The notes under the pieces are model-generated. The model worked only from the letters and a program-made list of their open reading frames with translations. It was not told where the DNA came from and searched no databases. 64,000 bases of DNA from Cercospora beticola (taxonomy: Eukaryota; Ascomycota; Dothideomycetes; Mycosphaerellales; Mycosphaerellaceae). Positions 19,665 to 31,639 of this stretch are shown one piece after another. The position numbers were made by a program, and so were the translations under genes. The first letter of the stretch is position 1; every line of letters begins with the position of its first letter. The stretch spans positions 868,001 through 932,000 of the forward strand of contig NC_088936.1 of the NCBI RefSeq assembly GCF_033473495.1, read 5' to 3'.

Positions 19665-21229
19665 TAATACTTGGGATAACGCCGCTAAGATACGGCCTCG
19701 AATTAAGGAACTAAGACGTAGACGTACTAGGGATACTGCCGCCTACTAGTCGCTGTTCTATTAGAAATATAAGAGGATTTCTATTGCGCGCCCCAGCTTA
19801 ATCTGCCCGTCTACCAGATTATACTATAGTTGCTAGCGCTTCGTAATACCTACTCTAACGTCAAAATCGTACGCTAATCCCCTTCGTTATAGCTATTATA
19901 TATCGGACGCTTACCTAAGCACTAAAATGGTGTCGCCGTATTAGTTAACCGACAATTCTTACTAAGGATAATAAGTTTGCGAACCTTAACTTTTATACGT
20001 CTATAAATAATATAGGCATTAGTAACTTAATCTAAGCGAGCCTTTTCTTTTATATAGTTTAGCCTTTATACTTAATTTAATATCGCGGCTATTAGTAGTA
20101 TTTGTTCGCAGATTAAATATCGCCCTTAAGAGCTAAATAACTCCTTCTCTATTTACGAGTAATATAGCCTATAGAGTCGCTATAGTTCCTCGATATTCTC
20201 TATACTTTATAACTGCTCTTACTATAGCTCTTCGACCTCCGCGTTCCGCTATTCTATAATCTAGAATAGCGCTCGAGCTTACGTAGCGTCTCTTCGAAAT
20301 CCTTCTATAGATAGGAGCTTACGGAGCTTAGCCTCTATCTCTACTAATTTCCTATTATAGTCCTAGGCCTACTCTTAGAGTCGTTAGAGCTTATAGAGAT
20401 ATACTTAATCCTAAGTAGCTATCTAATTATTCTACTACTTTGTTTATTTACTCTTTCCGGTACGTTAACCGATATACTATTTTAGAGTTCTTAGTCGCAT
20501 AATATATAGTTATACTATCCGTCTATTTGCTCTAGCTTAGAACTTTCTAACGCGTTATACTTCGAAGTATAATACCGACGACCTTATTAATATAGTAGTA
20601 CCGAACGTAGTAGAAGCCGAATCTCGTAGTAGGTTTTTCCTGCCTTACTATTCCTAGTATATAGAGTTCGACAAGGGGTGCTATTTAGGACTAGCTTAAA
20701 CTCTACGTCTATATAAACTTTTGCGGTTAATATAAGACCTATACTAATAATAAGAGACTATATATTATGCTTTCGGTACTATACTCTAGGATATTACTAA
20801 TTATAAGTACTGCTATTACGTACGGATTAGAGGTGCAATCGAGTATTTCGTATATAGTATTAGACTCCGCCTTGCCTACGTATCCTAGATAGGAAGTAAA
20901 TAAGCGGTATACTATATACGGGACTTTAATATTACTTTTCTACTTAGGACGTTAGCCTACGAATCTATACCTAAGTATAAGCGCGAAGGAACGACGGATA
21001 TCTTCGATTTATATTTCTCGCTTATAGGTCGTATAGTATACTCTAGCTCTAGATTTCTAGTCTACTACTAGTTAACGGCCTACTATATTATAATTTCTCT
21101 ACTCGTCCGGACGTTATAGCTATAGCGTAGAGCTAGAGTACGAGATTCGGTAAGCGACTTATAAAGCGATAGTAAGTATAGATAGGTTACTATCCTTTAT
21201 ACCTCTATTCGGACGGATAGCTATACTTA
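19665..21229. other. RIP-mutated sequence with a minus-strand coiled-coil ghost
   Basis: Heavily mutated. On the minus strand at about 20170-20350 one frame, reading through TAG and TAA, gives Glu/Leu/Gln-rich sequence (RNAEVEEL, SIENIEEL) with heptad-like spacing, suggesting an old coiled-coil protein. On the plus strand another frame gives long stop-poor stretches between about 20900 and 21080. I could not decide which strand was coding or name a family. Confidence 0.3.
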
Positions 21230-22000
21230 TACTTAAACTCTTATTACTACGACTCCTACTATCCGAACGATACTTATAGTACGTATTATTATCCTTAGCC
21301 TATAAATCTACTAATTCGAGAAGACTTAGGTTTAAATCCTCTATACGTAACGCTAAAGTTATCGTATAATCTATATACCGACCCTAATAGCGTTAGCTAG
21401 ATAGTAGAATATAATAGTAGTAGGTCTTAGAAGATAACGAAGATTAATAGAGGCGTATATTCCCTTTAAGAGATATCCTCCTTTTTTACTTAGAAGTATA
21501 GACCTAAATCGCCCTTTAATTAACCTTTTATAGTAGTAGGCAATCTAAGCCTTAATAGCTAGTTTAGCGGCGATAATAACGACGACGATAATAGCGAAAA
21601 TTATATTAATAGTATTAATTAAAACGGTAATATATATACGAATAATAATAATAGCGGCAACGGTAGCGGTAGAGGCAACTATATTAATAGCTTAGATTTA
21701 TTCGGAAACTCTTATAGTAATAATAATAGCAATAACAATAGAAATAGTAGTAATAGTAGTAATTATATAGATAGCTTTAACTCGAATAGTAACGTATATA
21801 GCGGAGGCAATAATAATAATAATAGTCTAGCTACTATAAATATAAACGTAGGCGCTACTCCGAATATTAGTCTAAATATAAGCCCCGGCATTATAGTAGA
21901 TCTACGATAATAAATCTCGGATTTAGAGGAGGTAAAAGAGCAGAAGGAAATAGACTAAGAGTTTAGACGTTACTTTTATATACTTCTATCTACTTCTATA
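21230..22000 (+). pseudogene. Mutated gene for an Asn/Ser/Gly-rich protein, unknown family
   Basis: In one plus frame (codon starts with position mod 3 = 2) the region 21566-21897 has a single TAA in about 110 codons and encodes a low-complexity run of Asn, Ser and Gly. Short DLFGNS and NVGATPNIS islands break it. Upstream in the same frame are NPLYVTLKLSYNLYTDPNS-like segments with RIP stops. Downstream is an acidic DLEEVKEQKEID segment. Poly-Asn linkers are common in fungal regulatory proteins, but no domain is recognised. AAT/AAC codons are resistant to CpA mutation, which may be why this piece survived so well. Borders are approximate. Confidence 0.4.
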
Positions 22001-22714
22001 GGTATAGCGAAGCGCTTTTTATAATAAGTGTTTCCTTTTCGTACGCAAAAGGTATAATAAATAGTCCTCTCGCTAAATCTACTACGTATCTTTCTACTCT
22101 AGATATAGGTATAATCTAATAGATAACGCACTTCTCGTTTTTAACGTACTAAGTATTATAGAGCTCCCGATCCTCCTAGCCTAAGAACCGATATATACTA
22201 CTAAAACTCTACGCTACGATTATAGATTAGTAATTACTAATATTAGACGGTATATTAAGGGAGTTACCCTACTCTATACCCCTATTTAATCCTTAATCTA
22301 GAATTAAAAGAGGGCAATATAAGAGCTAGCTTTATACTTCCTTAACGTACTAGTAGAAGGAAGCAATAAAACTTTATAATATTTAAACCTTTAGGGTAGC
22401 CGCTAAGTAATTCTTTTAATAGACCGAGGATTCGTAATACTAGAGTATTCGATTACGCTAGGAGACGCTAATATAATTTATTAGAGGTTAATGTTTCCCC
22501 GCGCAATATTTTATAATATAGGCTTACTACTTATATCGAACGCCTCGCCTATACCTAGCCGAAGATCGTACGGCTTAAAATTATAGCTAAACTCTACTAC
22601 TGCTCTTATAATTGCAAGTCTAGACCGGAACTAGCCGGTGCTCCGGCTAACCTTTTATATAGCTACTCTATTAGTATAAGCAATAGTAGGGGATTCTTTT
22701 TTTTAGTTACGGGA

Positions 22715-22731
22715 GGGGGGGGGGGGGGGGG
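22715..22731 (+). repeat. Homopolymer run of 17 G
   Basis: Seventeen consecutive G in an otherwise AT-saturated block, preceded by ACGGGA and a run of eight T about 12 bases earlier. G runs contain no TpG or CpA, so they cannot be eroded by this mutational process. It may be an element tail, a slippage tract or an assembly artefact. Confidence 0.9.
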
Positions 22732-25559
22732 CACTCTATATACGGCATTAGAGTGTCCGGTACGATTACAAGTTGCGAATCTATAGAAGGCTCTGCTAGC
22801 GTCGTAATATTCTATATAGAGTAAGCGAATAACTTCTTACTAAATATAGTAACTTTCGGAATTCTCGCTATACTATAGGTCTTATAGTACTCGAGTCGCT
22901 AATACTACTAGTCGTACTACTCGTTATAGTTTAAGTTATAATTGTCGTAGCCTTCTATTAGTTATATAGTATAGATCTTTAATTTAACGTTAGTCCTAGA
23001 AAGGCTCGTAAGATATACTCTATAGCTATCGATTAATATAGGAGAATAATACGTAATAGAATAACGCTACGGGGTACTATCTATAGTATATTTCGCGATC
23101 CTCGGGACTTATTATATCCTCCGCTATTGCCGTATATAAAGGCTCTCGAATACTACTATCTATACTTTTAACGCTAAGATAAATACTAAGTATTCTATTA
23201 ATTATAGTAGCTCGAGAAGCTCTCGATCCCGAATAGCGACCTCTATAGATATATAGTTATCGCTATAATAATCGTTCGAACTATTAGGCCGCCAAGCGGT
23301 GAAAACGAGTATCGGACGCTAGATATCTTTAGCTTTAGATAGGAATATACTTCTAGTACTCGCGTTCTTTAAGTACCTAATATATAGTAGTTAGCCTTAT
23401 ATAATTGCTTAAACTAATTTCTATACTATAAGATCTATTACGTTATAGCCTGCCTAAGTACGACTAGCGTATCGTCCTTTAATATATCTATATAGCTACG
23501 CTACTATATCTATATACGCTCCGTCTAGAGCTATAGCTAGGATTTCTAGCTCTACTAACTCCTAGTAACGCCGTTTTAGGCGGTACTTTCTAGCCGTAGT
23601 TATTCTAGGCAGCTAAAGGTTTAAGTAGAAATCTAGTCCCGCGCTCGAAGTTACTAGAGATAACCTTCTATTCGAATACCTAATTTATATAGTTATATAC
23701 CTAGAAGTCGATAGCGCTTAAGAAATGTTAGCTTATATAGTTATAATAGGAGTTATACTACTAATAAGAAGATACGCTCTAAGAACTTAGCTATAGGCAG
23801 GTCTAAAGTATCTCTATCCTACTAGTTAGAAAGAGCGATTTCTCTATTAATAAGATATTACGCGAGCAGGTATAGGCTAAGGCTCTATCTATCGCGCTTA
23901 AAAGCTTCTTTATCTAGACGTATCTTATATATATAAGTGTTTATAATAATCGCAAGTAAGTCCTAAGGATAAGTCGTCTTACGCTAGCCGATATCTACGT
24001 ATATACGCGCAGATATAGGCCTAGTTAGAACAAGGCTATATCTTAGAATAACTCTAAGTATTTCCTTATATATTCTCCTAAATTGAAACTATAACCTCCT
24101 AAGTCGTCCTATAGTAGTATATTTGCAATTACTAATTAAGTAGGCTTTAACGAAAATAGTAACCTCTTTCCTAAATGTTACTATAGATATACGAAATTCA
24201 CCTAGGATGCCTCTATCCTATATAGATTTAGTATAGACCGATCTAGAGGTATTAAGAGGTCTATTCTCGCGCTAGAAATATACTCTTCCTAGAGAGTCTA
24301 TACTCTTATCTACTATAGATCCCTAGTAATCTATAGTAAGAGTCGAATAACCTTCTAGATTATAGACGAGCTGCAATCTAGTCGCAGAAAATAATTCTTA
24401 TTACGTTCTAAGATAAAATTACTATTTATAAGGTAGATAAGCATTTTTAACTCCGTCTATAATTTAATTAGCGAAGACAATATTACGATCGCCTTACTAG
24501 CATTTTTATAGAGCAGGTCTATTAAATTTATTCCTATCTGCTTCTTCTTATTATCTTATTAATTAATATATACCTTATCGATCTAAAATATTTCCTATCT
24601 AGTAGATTTAAGATAATTTACTACTCGATCGAGTATATAATTCCGAATCTTAACTTTTTTATAGTATCCCGTATAGCTATACTCGACCGAGTATTTCCTA
24701 GTAATAGTACTCTTATAAGCTAAAGGTTCCTAGGTCTACGAGATAGCTACGAATAGTTGTTCTAGATTCTAATTATAGATATATCGAAACTTACTAGGAG
24801 AGGTACTCTAGTATAGTAGACAAAGTAGATTAGTTACCTAAGTATATACCTTTTCTATATTCTATATATGTTTTTGGATTTTAATTAGCTTAGAAGACAA
24901 GCTTAACTATCTATAGTAAAGGATTTGTCGAATAGTATATTATCTATTATCTATATCTCTCCGAAGATAGCTAGAGTAGCTCTAGAAACCTAAGAGAGTA
25001 TACTTTAGCTATACTAGAGACGAGGTAGTAAATATATTATAAGTACTATTATTTACTAGTTACCTAACTGCTATCTTATACGCGAATAATAATCTGCCGC
25101 GCTATAAAAAGGTAGTATAGCTCTAATAATCCTTAGTTCTATAACTCCTACTAGTGCTCTAATAGTCCTCTAGTTATAAGTATACTTCTAGTCGTTAAGT
25201 TAAGCTTTAGAACTATTTATTTAACTATCGTACCGATATCTCTATATCGTAGTATCGATATTAAATAACTTGCGGTATAGTAGCTATAGCCGAGAATGCC
25301 TATACCTTACGTAAACCGAATACTAATATAAGGCATAGCGAGTCTACGTACTAGCTTAAGAGCCTAGAGCGCGAATTAGACGCCGCGGTCGATAGCGACA
25401 AACGTAACTCGTACTAGTAAGTGCGCTAAATAGCACTTTTAAAGAAGTAGTACGTATATCTAGTAGGACATATTAGGTCTAGCTACTAGCGTTCGAGTAT
25501 CTCTTATAGTAAAATACTAGTTAGGGAATTATATACTCTATCTACGCTAGGGATATATA
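22732..25559. other. RIP-mutated sequence downstream of the DUF3435 gene, unassigned
   Basis: Minus-strand frames here can be read through TAG/TAA for long distances (for example around 22950-23300 and 23700-24100). Two frames look almost equally protein-like, so no product is called. If the DUF3435 gene at 25560-27985 headed a mobile element, this would be its cargo side. Confidence 0.3.
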
Positions 25560-27985
25560 TTCCCTAATACTAAGTATTATAGATCTCGATAATATTAGCT
25601 CCTTATCTTAATATTATCTACTATCTATATTATAGTCTTATAAACGATTGCGGTATAGGTTTATAGATATATTAGGTTAGTAAGTTTTATATTATAGTAC
25701 TTAGAGTAAGGATAGCTAATAGGCCGATCCTTTATATAATACTATAGGTACTTGCGATAGAAATGTCTCTTAAGTCTATTACGATTCCGGAAAGTCTTTA
25801 AGCGTTTATCGATATAGAGGTCTGCCTTGCCGATATAGAATATATATTATATCGGAGCATATTCGATAGGCTAAGGATCTTGCGGCGCTTTTACCTCGGC
25901 TAAAAGATCGATGCTTATATTACTATCGTACTTGCCGATATACGTTGCCTTTATATAATATATCTTCCGTTCGACTAATTTCTAGCTCTTACTTAGCGCT
26001 AATAGCGCATTTATAGTATACGTATATCGTCGATACTCTTCGATAGAGTCGGATATTACGAAAGTAAAGAGAGCTTTTATAGCGCGATTCTGCTCCGAGC
26101 TAAGCTAACTGTTTAGCTAGATTTGCGATAGCGTTTTCCTATTACGCGTAATAGACGGACGTTCGAGCTAGTTCGTAATATCTATAGCGGATTATTGCTT
26201 ATAATACCTCTATAGGATGTCGGCTATTATAATCTTATATACGGCCTTTCTTTTGTTCTAGTACTATCGGTCTACTCTCTAGTAAGCCTTATATAGCTAA
26301 GTACCTCGAGCTTTAGATAACGTCCTATATTTAGTACGGATCTTCTTAACTAAGCTCTTTCGAGTTCTATATAGTAGCTTTACCTCTAGGTAACGTATAA
26401 TTTATACTACTTAGGTCTCGTTTAATACGCGTAGTCGGCGCGGATCGATAGTACGTATTATACCGCTCGTAGCTCTTATAATATCGGTCTAAGGCGCGAG
26501 TCCCCGGTAGATAGTATACGTGTCTTATATAATATAACGAGAAAGGTAATTATACTAGAATACTACTAAGCTCGTATATTAGAGGATAAGGTTTCGCTAC
26601 GCGTTACTAATAAGACCTATAGTCCTTTAGTAACTAATCTATTCTACGTTAGAACAGAACCTACTACTACTATCTAGAGCTTCTCTATTACCTCTATAGA
26701 AGTAGTAAGGTTTTACTACGTACTCGAATCCTATAAGTCTACTAAGCGTAAATAGTCTACTACGTAGCTAATTATCTATTATAGGAGTAGTAGAGACTAT
26801 AACTCTATATATAGTATTCTCTAGTCTACGAAAAAGTAGTATACTAGTCTTCGAGTCCTTAATTAGCAACTCTAGCTAGTTAAGACCTATAGGTACCTAT
26901 AGACAGAAAAGCTCCTCTAGTCCTATTAGACCGGGCGCTACGAAGGCTTTATTAGCAAACACTAGGCTTAAGAGGAGTATCTACGGGCAGAGGAGAAGGT
27001 AGAGTTCGCTCGGAATATCTAGAATCCTAAACGTATTTCTAAGATATACGTTAGTAATACGGATTATATCTTTATATACCGATAATAGTATAGCGGCACT
27101 ACGTACGTATCTTTTAAGCTTAGGTAACCTTTAGTATATTTAAACGTTAGCTTAATTAGAAGCCGTAGCTATTCGCTTCCTATAGAGTCTCGAAGAAGCG
27201 TAAGCTTAAGGTATTCGTACCGGAGTCCTAGGAGCGTACCTAGCCGGTTGCCGGTAATACCTATAAGCTAAAGAATTAAAGCGAGTTATACTCTTAATCG
27301 CTCGTAGTCGAGTATAAACTTAGGCGACGTCTATAATATTTTTAGTAGTTCAAATTTATCCTTAGCTTATATAATCGGCTTCGGTCTCTTCTCTGTCTAT
27401 AATTAGAATTCCTACGCTAGACGTTGCCGGACCTATAGTATATAAGCGGTATAGACTAGGCTAGGACAAGAGTGTTAATACTATATATACGCCGTATATT
27501 TAACTTTTAATCGTAGGGTCGATTATAATATAGCCTGTCTTAATCTTCTATAAAATATAGAAGGTATTCTAGTATATCTATAGGGTGCTTACGCTTCGTA
27601 GAGTCTCGTATCTCTGTTCTAGTAACTAGTAAAAGAATAAGTAGACGATAGCGATAGGCATTTCCTATAACGTTTCGTAGGCATCTTTTCTAGTTATCTA
27701 ATAATATCTGCATTTGTCGGCTTAGCGAGGCACTCTAGACTATATCGCAATTTACTTACGCTACTAACGTACTTATACTATAATCGCTTTACCTAGCCCT
27801 ATAGCTACTCGCTTCCTTTAGTATAAATCTTTCGCGTACGTGCCGCCTCGTCGAACTCTACTTCTATACGCCTAAAGCGCTCTGCCTAAGAGAGCGAAGC
27901 GGAATCTTCCGCTATATAGCCTATAACTAGGAGGACTCTACTACGGGTCAAAATCACGTTAGGTACGGCACTATACGCTAATCGT
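25560..27985 (-). pseudogene. Full-length DUF3435 (Starship-captain-like tyrosine recombinase) gene, RIP-mutated
   Basis: Reading through RIP stops, the minus strand gives the whole family layout. An N-terminal part lies at about 27960-27400 (KIYTKGSE, RLYEA). The central region (about 27260-26700) is shared with the fragment at 9320-10258, including KGYLGLKD-type, GIPDVPSEP-type and FADEAF-type motifs and the same 68-bp intron. The recombinase C-terminal half at about 26700-26450 shows FEYVVKPYYF-RGN-EALDSSS, RNLIL, NYLSRYI and YRGLAP, then TIDPRRP. A C-terminal Cys2His2 finger region (about 25850-25600) shows RLKTFRNRN-LKRHF with Cys and His turned to Tyr. DUF3435 proteins include the captains that move Starship giant elements. 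A captain normally sits at the 5' end and points inwards, so any element would extend to lower coordinates. It is non-functional, and the start is approximate. Confidence 0.82.
27039..27106 (-). other. 68-bp intron in the mutated DUF3435 gene
   Basis: Same position and same length as the intron at 9507-9574. On the minus strand it begins GTACGT, has ACTAAC before the end and finishes CTTAG. GT and AG and the branch A survived the mutation, although GTGCGT in the other copy became GTACGT here. Confidence 0.7.
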
Positions 27986-28120
27986 CTCGCGATTCCTTAT
28001 AGCAGAATAACTACGTAGGCCGACTAGCGGAGCACTACGCGAGCGCGGTAGATATAGAGGAATAATAAATATTAGTATAAGTCCGGCCTACTAGCAACCT
28101 AACGAACGGCGATCTAGCGC

Positions 28121-28128
28121 CTTTATAC
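28121..28128 (-). promoter_or_regulatory. TATA-like element upstream of the DUF3435 gene
   Basis: The minus strand reads GTATAAAGG about 130-140 bp before the presumed start of the DUF3435 frame. The surrounding 28000-28330 bp is richer in GC than its neighbours and could be the promoter region or the element's left-behind 5' edge. Random TATA-like words are common in this block, so this is weak. Confidence 0.2.
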
Positions 28129-28330
28129 GCCTCGAAGAGATAGAAGAGAGAAGGAATAATTAATACAAATATAGAGATATAGCGAGGCGCGCGCTCTACT
28201 AGGTAATATACGAGGCCTGCCGCCGGCGCAAAGGTTAGTTAACTATAAGGGTTAAGGAGTAGCGGGCCGTAGCGTCGGCTAAGTTATATCGGGGCGATCG
28301 AGCGGCGAAATAGCGCCCTAATTTATACGT

Positions 28331-31040
28331 ATTTGCGTCCCGAGTCGGTCGCGATTTCGCCCTCCCCTCGTTTAATACTATATTATCGAGCTCGTTATAG
28401 GAATTCCTCGCCTATATTATATCTAGTATATCTACTTATAATAGGCTCTTCGATTTCCCGATCTTATCTCGATAATAACGATTATATAGACTTAATATAT
28501 ATTCGATATAGTAATAATAGCTCTAGTTAAGAAAATACCTATAGCGATAAGTATTCCGATAATTATATCTTCGAAGCTAAATATAGCTTATAATATCGAG
28601 ATATACTTAGTATATAGAATATAGTTCTATTATATAGAATTAGATCGTAGATAGTATAACCTAGTCTACTTACTATTACTAGCGCTAAGAAAATATAATA
28701 GTCTCTATTATAATACTACTCTATAGTACGACTATAGCTTTATATAATTATACTATCTATATATAATCGGGCGACGTCGAAGTAGGTATTAATATCGTAA
28801 ATAGATAGAAATATAGCTAATTTAATTCTATATACTATATTAATAGCCTATATTAATTTAGCCTCTATATAGTAAAGCGGATAAAGTAGTATTATATACC
28901 GGTAATAGCTATTAAGCGTTTTAAATAGATAGGAGCTTTAAAAGCTAATTTATTTAGTCTCCGAATAATCTTAAGTTATAGATATTAATAAATCTTCCTC
29001 TACTTAGTAATATATATATCTATAACTATATATAACTATCTAACTATTTATACTCTAGAAGATACGTATTCGTTCTACTAACTTTAGTCTCGAGAATATT
29101 TAGCTCTAGTAATCTATATTAATCTAGTAATAACCTAATTTACTATAAATCGACGTTCTACTACTAAGCGCCTACTATACTATCGATATCGTTATACTAA
29201 GAGGTCTAACGTACTATCGGTACGTAGAACCTAGTTATAGTCGTTCGGAAAAATACTACTAGAAGTTCTTAGAGATAAAGAACGATTTCCTCTTATAATT
29301 TAGACGCTAATAGTTAGCGTTCTAGATTTATTAGACTATATCGGATAGGTAGTTTAGGCTACGCCTAGCCTAGAAAGTACGTACTACGTATTAATAATTT
29401 ATATATATACTTTCTAGAAGCTATATATTCTTCTAGTAGATCTAATACTATTCTTTATTTCTAATTCCTTCGATATTAGTAGTAAAATGCCTTAAGAAAA
29501 AACTATTAATCGTACTTTCGTCTAGATAGTAATTAAAGTAATATATTTCGATAGCCTTATCTTTCTAACGTATTAGATACTCTAACTCGTCTACTCTAGG
29601 TCTTAAGTATAATCTAATAATAGACGCGACTTTATACTTCTACTAACTAAAATCTATAGCTAGCTATCCTTAGTATTATAGCTACTACTCTACTCTATAA
29701 CTATATAGTAGAAATAAGTAGTAGATTTTATTTTTAGTATAATTAGAAGTAGGTTAGTCTATAATAGAGAACTGCTTTTATACTTCGCCTCTTTTAATAT
29801 ACTTCTACTTATCTCTTATTACTTATTATAGTTACTAGCTACCTACTTTCGTGCTTAAGTATAGGCGCTTAACGTAAGACCTCTCTTCTAGAGTTAGCTT
29901 CGACGGCCTATCTAGCTATATTTAAAGCTCGCCGAAGCAATTCGACTATAATATATCTTCTTATAGCTTAGCTCTAGAAGTTAGTATATAGATAGTAGAG
30001 TAGGTAACTTACTACTATATTCTCTTTCGATATTAATTCTTATATTTATAATAGTAGTCGAATATCCTCGTAGTAGAATAAGTAGATTTAGTCGCTAGGT
30101 TACTATATAATATAATAATTCGGATATATAAATAAGTACGTCGATTTTAGATTAAGCTAATAATAATATCGATACTCTATAAAGTAACTATCTAGGAATA
30201 GGTAAGAAGTAGACGAGGTTTTATATTATTTTAGTATCTACTCTACTATAAGCTAAGAAATATATATCTCTTCTACTTTACTATAGTACTTAGACGTTAT
30301 ACGCCTAATATATTAGACTTCTCTCTTAACTTTAGAGCTAATATATTATCTATATAGAAAGTCTTTTTCTAAAGTAAAGCTAATCTAATAAAAGATATAG
30401 AGAGAATTATAGCTTTAGAGAAGTTAAGAGCAAAGTAGATATATTTAGATAACTCTCTCTAGTCCTATTATACGACTATAAATAATATAATAGTAGAGGT
30501 ATATATATTAGAGATACGTACCTATAAAGTAACTAGCTCGAAATAGCTTTATAGAGAGTATTTAGATAGTAGGTCTAGAAGTAGAAGTTATTCGTAAGGA
30601 ATATATCTAAAAGCTCGTAGGACTAGTAGTAATCTTCTCGTAAATATAGAGTAGAGCCTCTTCTATAGGCTCGTATACTACTAAGAACGAGATTAGGTCT
30701 CGTACTTTATATTCGATATCTTTTATAGCTCTATTCTTTTAGTATTTCTCGTATTAATAATATATATAAAGTAGATATATTCGATAGCTATAGGCGCCGT
30801 ATAAGAACTTAGCGTATATAGTTATATAGATATTTTATAAATTCGAGAGAAAAGAAGAAAAGAGAAAAAAGAAGAGAGAGTTATATATATAACTCTAGCT
30901 ATATAGCTAGTAAATATATAGCGACTATAGCTTATATATAAAATATATACTACGTTACTAGTTACTAAGTCGGCCTATATATCTATTAATACTAGACTCG
31001 AGGAAGCTACGAGTAAGGAAGGAAATAGAATTAAATAATT
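28331..31040. other. RIP-mutated unassigned sequence, left of the copia insertion
   Basis: Saturated with TpA. A plus frame reads protein-like through TAG/TAA for long distances near 29800-31000 (for example KANPIKDTERIIALEKLRAK and the Arg/Ser-rich segment after it). The copia element at 31046 interrupts it and similar sequence resumes at 37189. No family was recognised. The 65-codon open frame at 28333-28530 is too short and low in complexity to call. Confidence 0.35.
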
Positions 31041-31045
31041 ATAAA
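31041..31045. repeat. Copia target-site duplication, left copy (ATAAA)
   Basis: ATAAA immediately before the left LTR is repeated at 37184-37188 immediately after the right LTR. Five bases is the usual size for Ty1/copia integrase. Confidence 0.8.
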
Positions 31046-31275
31046 TATTAAATTATATTCTTATAGGCACTTATCGGATAGGTATAATATAGTAGAAGTA
31101 GAGATAATAAGTAGGAACTAACCGAGTTAATTATCTTAGTTAGTTATAGGTTATATCTTACTCCTAAGATAGGTATTAGCTAGGTTATATAACCTAGTAT
31201 TATATAACCTATATTACTTAATTCTAATCCCTAAAGTATCTCTTAGAATATCTAACTAGACTATACTTTCTAATA
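31046..31275 (-). repeat. Copia 3' LTR (230 bp)
   Basis: Pairs with 36954-37183. Differences between the two LTRs are mostly transitions with about two transversions, including one near 31150 (CTTAG against ATTAG in the other copy) and one near the inner end (TATAC against TATCC). Confidence 0.88.
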
Positions 31276-31639
31276 CTCCTACTTAGGCTAGATAGTCTTC
31301 TACCTATATTCCTATATTTAAATCTATCTCTAAATTATAATAAGTTATTAGGTACTATAGTTATATAGTTAGAGCTATATACCTAACCTATCTTAGTTTA
31401 ACTCCTTAGCCTAGTATCGTATATACTATAGTAACGTTATTACTAGAGTATATACCTTTTGTTTCTCCTCTAGGCCTTTCTCTTTTAGACTATATATAGA
31501 TTCCTAGATCCTAATTACTTATTATATATAGCAAGCTACTTCTCCTATAGTATAACTCTTAGGCTTAGTTTTATACGTACCGTAATATCTCTAATATTAT
31601 AGTACGTATCTTTTATTAATTATTCTAAGGTCTAGAGTT

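Noticed and set aside
28333..28530. 65-codon plus frame as a small gene
   Set aside because: It lies in the mutated block, is dominated by Tyr, Ile, Leu and Ser from TpA-rich triplets, has no signal or domain, and is probably part of a longer decayed frame.
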